46,648 nt of DNA from Myroides injenensis M09-0166 (GTDB taxonomy: Bacteria; Bacteroidota; Bacteroidia; Flavobacteriales; Flavobacteriaceae): NCBI RefSeq assembly GCF_000246945.1, contig NZ_BAEX01000015.1, forward strand, positions 1 to 46,648, written 5' to 3'. Both the position numbers and the translations under genes were made by a program. Numbering within the stretch: the stretch's first letter is position 1; each line of letters opens with the position of its first letter. Under the pieces are notes generated by a model. That model was not told the origin of the DNA. It worked only from the letters and a program-made list of their open reading frames with translations, and searched no databases. This document shows positions 41,586-46,648 of the stretch, in pieces.

Positions 41586-43088
41586 TTATTTTTCTTCGTG
41601 ATATAATTTATCTGCTTCTTCAAATTTATTTACCATATGTGGAGTTGCTTGTTTACCATATATAGAGATTAAATAAATTGTTATTGAACTAAAGATAAAC
41701 CCTGGAATTATTTCGTATAATTTAGGACCAAATAAGATTGGCCATAAAATTACAGTCAATGCTCCAACTGCTATTCCTGCCAAAGCAGCTGTACCAGTCG
41801 TTCTTTTCCAAAATAAAGTAAATAATACGATAGGGCCAAATGCAGCTCCAAAGCCTGCCCAAGCATGAGCTACTAAAGCTAATACTTTACTGTTTGGATT
41901 ATAAGCTATAAAAATTGCAAATAATGAGATTAGTAATACACTTAATCTTCCTGTCCATACAAGTTCTTTTTGACTAGCACCTCTTCTAAAGTATCCTTTA
42001 TAAAAATCTTGAGTTAGCGTACTAGAAGCCATCAGCAATTGAGAGCTAAGCGTACTCATTACAGCTGCAAGAATAGCTGAAAGAAGAATACCTACAATCC
42101 ATGGATTAAATAAATATTTAATTAACTCTATAAATATAAGTTCATTGTCCTTGTTAACTTCGACTGCATTTTCTGGGAATCTATGGAAATAACTGATTCC
42201 TAAGTAACCTATTAATACTGCTCCCCCCATACATAATGTCATCCAGGTCATTCCTATTCTACGCGCATTTTTCATGGTCTTAACACCATCTGCAGCCATA
42301 AATCTTGCTAATATATGTGGTTGACCAAAATATCCTAGCCCCCAAGCTGCTGCACTAATAATAGTAATTAATTCTACGTTTTTGGTTAGACTGTTATAGG
42401 GTATATGATCAGCTAAACTTGCTTTATCAGTAAACTCAACAATCATATCCCATCCTCCCATGTGCATGATTATCATAACAGGTGTTACTATTAATGCAAA
42501 TAACATTAATGTAGCTTGAATAGTATCGCTCCAACTAACAGCTAAGAATCCACCAATAAAAGTATAAATAATAGTTGCTAGTGCTCCAATATATAATGCA
42601 CTAAGGTAGTCCATGTGGAATAATGTTTCAAATAGTCTAGCACCCGCTACCATTCCTGAAGAACAATAAATAGTAAAGAAAACTAAAATTGTTAATGCAG
42701 AAACTGTTTTTACTATTTTACCACTATCCCCATAACGATTTCTAAAAAAGTCTGGTAACGTTAGAGCATTTTCGTTTATCTCTGTATGCACACGCAGTCT
42801 TCCAGCTACTAATTTCCAATTGTAATAAGCTCCCACTGTCAAACCTATAGCTATCCAAGCACTAGAAAGCCCTTTGTTAAAAATATCTCCTGGCAACCCC
42901 ATAAGTAGCCAACCCGACATATCTGACGCTCCAGCAGATAATGCGGTTACAAGTGGTCCGAAACTACGTCCACCTAGAATGTAGTCTGAAAAATCTTTTG
43001 TGCGTAAATAAGCTACAATACCAATACCTAAAATGACCACTAGATAAATTATAAATGTTATAATCGTTGGGTCTAGAATATCAAACAT
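41586..43088 (-). CDS. putP: Sodium/proline symporter
   Basis: PutP takes up proline with Na+ across the cytoplasmic membrane. The 500-residue SSS-family protein has about thirteen helices. Diagnostic sequences: RTKDFSDYILGGRSFGPLVTALSAGASDMSGWLLMGLPG in the first helices (ligand and Na+ region), ENALTLPDFFRNRYGD, GFLAVSWSDTIQA, and AAVMSTLSSQLLMASS in the eighth helix with the Na+-binding Ser/Thr. It is monocistronic with a terminator. Substrate assignment rests on close likeness to PutP; other SSS substrates remain possible. Confidence 0.9.
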   Translation of the reverse strand: MFDILDPTIITFIIYLVVILGIGIVAYLRTKDFSDYILGGRSFGPLVTALSAGASDMSGWLLMGLPGDIFNKGLSSAWIAIGLTVGAYYNWKLVAGRLRVHTEINENALTLPDFFRNRYGDSGKIVKTVSALTILVFFTIYCSSGMVAGARLFETLFHMDYLSALYIGALATIIYTFIGGFLAVSWSDTIQATLMLFALIVTPVMIIMHMGGWDMIVEFTDKASLADHIPYNSLTKNVELITIISAAAWGLGYFGQPHILARFMAADGVKTMKNARRIGMTWMTLCMGGAVLIGYLGISYFHRFPENAVEVNKDNELIFIELIKYLFNPWIVGILLSAILAAVMSTLSSQLLMASSTLTQDFYKGYFRRGASQKELVWTGRLSVLLISLFAIFIAYNPNSKVLALVAHAWAGFGAAFGPIVLFTLFWKRTTGTAALAGIAVGALTVILWPILFGPKLYEIIPGFIFSSITIYLISIYGKQATPHMVNKFEEADKLYHEEK

Positions 43089-43595
43089 ATATTTTTGAGT
43101 TTTTGATTAAAAAATTTCTTAAAAGTATTTAAAAAAAATATAAAAACTAAAGTATTGTTTGATTATTTATATAATAATAGTTTTAAGGCTTGTTATTATA
43201 TTGTTATAATATTTGAAATCTGTATTTTTATTTATGAGTTTTATTGCTTTAAATAAAAATTTTAGCCTTTATGATAAATGTTTTTATAAAAATTACTCTG
43301 CTAAAAAAATGTTTTATAAAGGGCTTTTTTAAGTAACAATTTAGATTATTAATACTTGAGTATTGAGAAAAAAATGGTCTTGCACCTTATGGGGTTATGG
43401 AGCAAGACCAAAAGTAGTATGAAAAAAAAGTTTATAGATAAATTTCAATAACTATGCCATTGTATGATTTCAGTATTTAAAAAAATAGCTATTATTTGTT
43501 TTGTATTAGCAATAATTACAAAATGTTAGTTTATTTAAGATTGCTTAGTAATTACTAAGAAGGCGCTTTTTGATTTGATATAAATAGTTGATGTA
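43089..43595. other. 507-bp gene-free interval with one minus-strand terminator-like hairpin
   Basis: The sequence is very AT-rich. The only clear structure is TGGTCTTGC (43375-43383) and GCAAGACCA (43402-43410), a perfect 9-bp stem with an 18-nt loop. A6 on its left reads as T6 downstream on the minus strand. It may be the distant terminator of pssA or the end of a small RNA. No tRNA-like sequence or open frame of note. Confidence 0.55.
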
Positions 43596-44333
43596 TTAGG
43601 CTATTTTTGGAGCTGTTATGTTTTTGATAATGGACAATATAATATATACTATTATTATAATTGGAATTGCTAAATATTTTAAGGCAATTAAAAGTATTAA
43701 AGACACTATCATAAAAATAATTTGCAATTTATAAGCTCCTAAATTGTTAGGTTTTATTTTTAATGAGAATAGAGGTAATTCTGCATTCATAATTATTGCA
43801 CTTAGAATACTTAAAATAACTAATAAATATGGATTACTTAGGATATTAATAATTATCTCTGAATCAGTTGTACTTATAATCATTGGTAAGCTTAATATAA
43901 ATAAAGCGTTTCCAGGAGTTGGCAATCCAATAAAAGAATCTGTTTGTCTAGTGTCAATATTAAATTTAGCTAGACGATACGCTGCACCCAAAGTAATAAT
44001 AAATCCTAAATAAGGAACTACTCCCATATAATAAGTATCTGGAGTCAAATTATACAGTTCTTGATTAGCCTGTATATTAGCTAATTGTTTATAAACTACT
44101 AATCCAGGTACTACACCGCTAGTAACCATATCCGCTAAGGAGTCTAATTGTAAGCCTAGCTCACTCTTTACATTTAGGATACGAGCTACAAAGCCATCCC
44201 AATAATCAAAGAAAATACCAATACATACCCATAAAAATGCCATGTGTATATTATCATCAAATGCGTAAACACAGGCAATAAGTCCTGATAATAAATTTAA
44301 AAGTGTAATTAGATTAGGGATGTGTTTCTTCAT
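43596..44333 (-). CDS. pssA: CDP-diacylglycerol--serine O-phosphatidyltransferase
   Basis: PssA makes phosphatidylserine, the precursor of phosphatidylethanolamine, in the membrane. It has 245 residues and about eight helices. The CDP-alcohol phosphotransferase motif is complete: D43, D46, G47, A50, R51, G60, D64 and D68 in FDYWDGFVARILN...GLQLDSLAD. The opening NLITLLNLLSGL and the following SGVVPGLVVYK are typical of the integral-membrane (type II) Pss. It is monocistronic with a -7 box at 44392-44399. Confidence 0.93.
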   Translation of the reverse strand: MKKHIPNLITLLNLLSGLIACVYAFDDNIHMAFLWVCIGIFFDYWDGFVARILNVKSELGLQLDSLADMVTSGVVPGLVVYKQLANIQANQELYNLTPDTYYMGVVPYLGFIITLGAAYRLAKFNIDTRQTDSFIGLPTPGNALFILSLPMIISTTDSEIIINILSNPYLLVILSILSAIIMNAELPLFSLKIKPNNLGAYKLQIIFMIVSLILLIALKYLAIPIIIIVYIILSIIKNITAPKIA

Positions 44334-44391
44334 GTTGTTGACTCTTTTGTTTTGTTGTTTTACTGCTTACGACAGTAGTATTTTAATAGTA

Positions 44392-44399
44392 CAAATGTA
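44392..44399 (-). promoter_or_regulatory. -7 promoter box (TACATTTG) of pssA
   Basis: Exact TAnnTTTG match on the minus strand, 58 nt before the pssA ATG. The rest of the divergent interval 44334-44715 is AT-rich; TATCTTTA at 44694-44701 may be the box for the DUF4105 gene. Confidence 0.5.
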
Positions 44400-44715
44400 T
44401 CATAAAAGTTAGAAATACGTAAATAATGTCAATTGATTAGTAAATATTATTTTATTTAGTGATTTAGTGATTATATATAAACTTTTCGTAGTAATCATTC
44501 ACTATGGTAAGTAGTGAAAAATATGTTCGTAACTATAAAGAAGGGACTAGGGTATAAAAAATGATTTAAATACAATATTAAAACTTACTAGATTTATTAA
44601 GAATCTTTAAATAAACATAGGCAGTACTTTTCTAGTCCGTAGGTTTATGTTGTAAAATATTTATTTATCTTTTTTTGAATGCTTAAACCTTAATATCTTT
44701 AGCAAAAAATAAAAA

Positions 44716-45834
44716 ATGAAAGCTTTTTTATATAGTTTACTGCTACTGTTTTTTACCCAGCAGGTTTTAGCTCAAGATAAGGAATTGTCTGATTTAGCTC
44801 AAATTAGTGTATTAACTGTGGGGACTGGACCTGAATTACATGAGTTATTTGGACATACAGCTATTCGAGTAAATGATCCTATGCAAGGTATTGATCGTGT
44901 ATATAACTTTGGAATGTTTGCCTTTTCTACACCAAATTTTGCATTGCGTTTTGTTAAGGGAGATATGAAGTATTTTGTAGTTTATACCCCTATGCGCAAT
45001 TTCGTAATGAGCTATGTTTATGATAATCGAAGTGTTTATGAACAAGTTTTAAATCTTACTTCAGCACAAAAAGAAGACATTTGGCATAAGTTAAACGAAG
45101 CATTGAAAGAAGAAAATAAATATTACGTTTATAAGTTTATAGATCAGAATTGTACAACCAAAGTAGTAGACATCGTTAATAGTGCTACTAATACAATAGT
45201 TAATGCAGAAGTTCCAGCAAATAATAAAAGCTATCGAAGTATTTTTAATGATTATCTTACAGATAGTTATTTTCTAAAGTTAGGAATTAATATGATTTTA
45301 GGAGCACGTATAGATGAGGTTAATGATAAACAGTTTCTTCCAGATAAATATATGCAAGGTTTAGAGAAAACTGTAGTTGATGGACATCCCATCGTTAGTG
45401 AGACAGTGACATTATTTAGTGCTGATCCTAATCTAACTTCAAAAGCTTCATGGTGGGATTCGTTATGGTTTTTCTCTTTGTTATGTGTAATAATAGGATT
45501 TTTAGGAAAGAATTATAGGATCATAAGAAAAGTTTACTTTTTCATATTAGGTAGTTTAGGTGTTTTATTTGCTTTTGTAACACTTTATTCTGATCATATT
45601 GAAATATTACGTAATAATATTATTCTTTTATGTAGTCCTTTATTTTTAGTTTTCATGTTCCTCAGTAATGGAAGTAAAATATATAAAATTCTTTATATAA
45701 TAAGTTTAATAGGATTAGGACTTTATATTGTTTTAAATGTTTTTTCTGAAAGATTATTAATTACCCTACCTTTGTTTTTGTTAACTTTATTCTTTTTAAT
45801 AATCGATAAGCGTCAAAATAAGCTTATTATATAA
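44716..45834 (+). CDS. DUF4105 (Lnb N-terminal periplasmic-like) membrane protein
   Basis: The protein has 372 residues. Signal peptide 1-19 ends VLAQ. An extracytoplasmic domain to about 245 carries the DUF4105 marks GPELHELFGHTAIRV (H residues of a papain-like hydrolase pattern), RVYNFGMFAF and DQNCTTKVVDIV, with the Cys of NCTT as possible nucleophile. Four or five membrane helices follow from about 250. The fold relates to the N-acyltransferase-like domain of Lnb proteins, but the activity is not established. The CpsB-like gene begins 30 nt downstream. Confidence 0.82.
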   Translation: MKAFLYSLLLLFFTQQVLAQDKELSDLAQISVLTVGTGPELHELFGHTAIRVNDPMQGIDRVYNFGMFAFSTPNFALRFVKGDMKYFVVYTPMRNFVMSYVYDNRSVYEQVLNLTSAQKEDIWHKLNEALKEENKYYVYKFIDQNCTTKVVDIVNSATNTIVNAEVPANNKSYRSIFNDYLTDSYFLKLGINMILGARIDEVNDKQFLPDKYMQGLEKTVVDGHPIVSETVTLFSADPNLTSKASWWDSLWFFSLLCVIIGFLGKNYRIIRKVYFFILGSLGVLFAFVTLYSDHIEILRNNIILLCSPLFLVFMFLSNGSKIYKILYIISLIGLGLYIVLNVFSERLLITLPLFLLTLFFLIIDKRQNKLII

Positions 45835-45864
45835 TAAATTAATATTACTCAAAAACTATCAGAT

Positions 45865-46602
45865 ATGTTTTCAATGTTTAAGTCAAAACCTGCGTTAAAA
45901 GAAATAATACCTAGTGATTATATTGATATTCATTCTCATTTAATGTTTGGAATTGATGATGGGGCACAGACACCAGATGATACTAAGTTTATTATTGAGT
46001 CGATGAAATCTTTAGGTTTTGATCAAGCAATTACTACTCCTCACACAACTCCATTAGTATGGGATAATACAAAAGAAGGAATACTGTCAAAATATGATGA
46101 GGTAAAAAATATTTTATCTGATCATGCGGATATGCTTTCATTACGAGTTGCTTCTGAGTATATGATGGACGATAGTTTTTTAAAAAGAATGGAACAAGAA
46201 GAATTACTGACTTTAAAAGATAAGTATGTATTGGTAGAGATGTCATATATTAACCCACCCATACAGTTATTTGATATCTTATTCCAATTAAAAAGTAGAG
46301 GGTACGAAATTGTATTAGCACATCCTGAACGATATAATTTTTATCATCAAAATACAGATATGTATTTGAAGTTGAAAAAGATGGGATGTAATTTTCAAAT
46401 GAATTTACTTTCTGTTACAGGTTATTATGGCGGACATGTTTTAGAAGCTGCTAAGTTTTTATTAAAGAATGATTTAATTGATTTTGCAGGATCAGATATC
46501 CATCATAGTAAACATATAAAAGGGTTTGAATCAAAGGTGCAAGTAAAAGACATTAAGAATTTAGAAAAAGCAATATCTAATAATAAGATATTTAAAATAT
46601 AA
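45865..46602 (+). CDS. CpsB/YwqE-like PHP-domain tyrosine-protein phosphatase
   Basis: The protein has 245 residues. PHP-fold metal motifs: DIHSHLMFGIDDGAQ with H23 and H25, TTPHTTP, VLAHPERY and the C-terminal FAGSDIHHSKH. Family members dephosphorylate the BY-kinase (Wzc-like) that controls capsule or exopolysaccharide export. In Flavobacteria this gene often stands at the edge of a surface polysaccharide cluster; such a cluster may follow beyond the window. The last 46 bases of the window hold nothing recognisable. Confidence 0.88.
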   Translation: MFSMFKSKPALKEIIPSDYIDIHSHLMFGIDDGAQTPDDTKFIIESMKSLGFDQAITTPHTTPLVWDNTKEGILSKYDEVKNILSDHADMLSLRVASEYMMDDSFLKRMEQEELLTLKDKYVLVEMSYINPPIQLFDILFQLKSRGYEIVLAHPERYNFYHQNTDMYLKLKKMGCNFQMNLLSVTGYYGGHVLEAAKFLLKNDLIDFAGSDIHHSKHIKGFESKVQVKDIKNLEKAISNNKIFKI

Positions 46603-46648
46603 AGATAATATACACTACACTTACATCTGTTTGGGGGTATTTGTACAC

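Overview
The window is AT-rich chromosomal DNA from a member of the Bacteroidota, almost certainly Flavobacteriaceae. The evidence is the gliding/type IX secretion genes gldJ and porV, several promoters of the Bacteroidota type (-7 box TAnnTTTG), few clear Shine-Dalgarno sequences, lipoproteins with a Bacteroidota-style lipobox, and the rpmB-rpmG-DUF4295-ftsY order. A Myroides-like genus is possible, but this cannot be fixed from sequence alone. No rRNA, tRNA, prophage, CRISPR array or intact insertion sequence was seen.

Layout. Positions 1-3900 hold small conserved genes, a thioesterase and a di-haem cytochrome c peroxidase. Positions 4450-10040 are housekeeping: a DnaQ-like exonuclease/FAH hydrolase/Hpt-like/cinA operon, ribosomal proteins L28 and L33, and ftsY with two small genes. 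Positions 10090-18360 form a partial denitrification island: an Rrf2/NsrR-type regulator, quinol NO reductase, the RIC repair protein, two membrane proteins, and on the other strand nirK-nirV-sco. Together these would reduce nitrite to NO and then N2O, repair nitrosative damage and mature the copper enzyme. Positions 18730-22640 are a recF-murB-glycosyltransferase-sigma factor operon. Positions 22769-29036 hold a TPR protein, ribH, and a mutL-rhomboid-rhomboid-EEP operon. Positions 29074-34696 hold murF, gldJ and porV, with a 1.6 kb gene-less gap between the last two. The rest holds cdd, a CNNM/CBS protein, transporters with a divergent AraC regulator, a Fe-S-type uracil-DNA glycosylase, putP, pssA, a DUF4105 protein and a CpsB-like phosphatase that may mark the edge of a surface polysaccharide locus.

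Most notable observations: (1) nirK is separated from an obvious lipoprotein signal peptide by one extra base in an A9 tract. (2) Three near-identical 24-bp dyads lie in front of the Rrf2 gene, the NO reductase gene and nirK, a candidate NO-responsive regulon readable from this window alone. (3) A dispersed family of inverted repeats is built from exactly 11-bp-spaced TGTTGAAG units, with two good copies and one decayed copy at module boundaries. (4) porU is absent from its usual place between gldJ and porV; a decayed transposase and one of the 11-bp repeat elements lie there instead.
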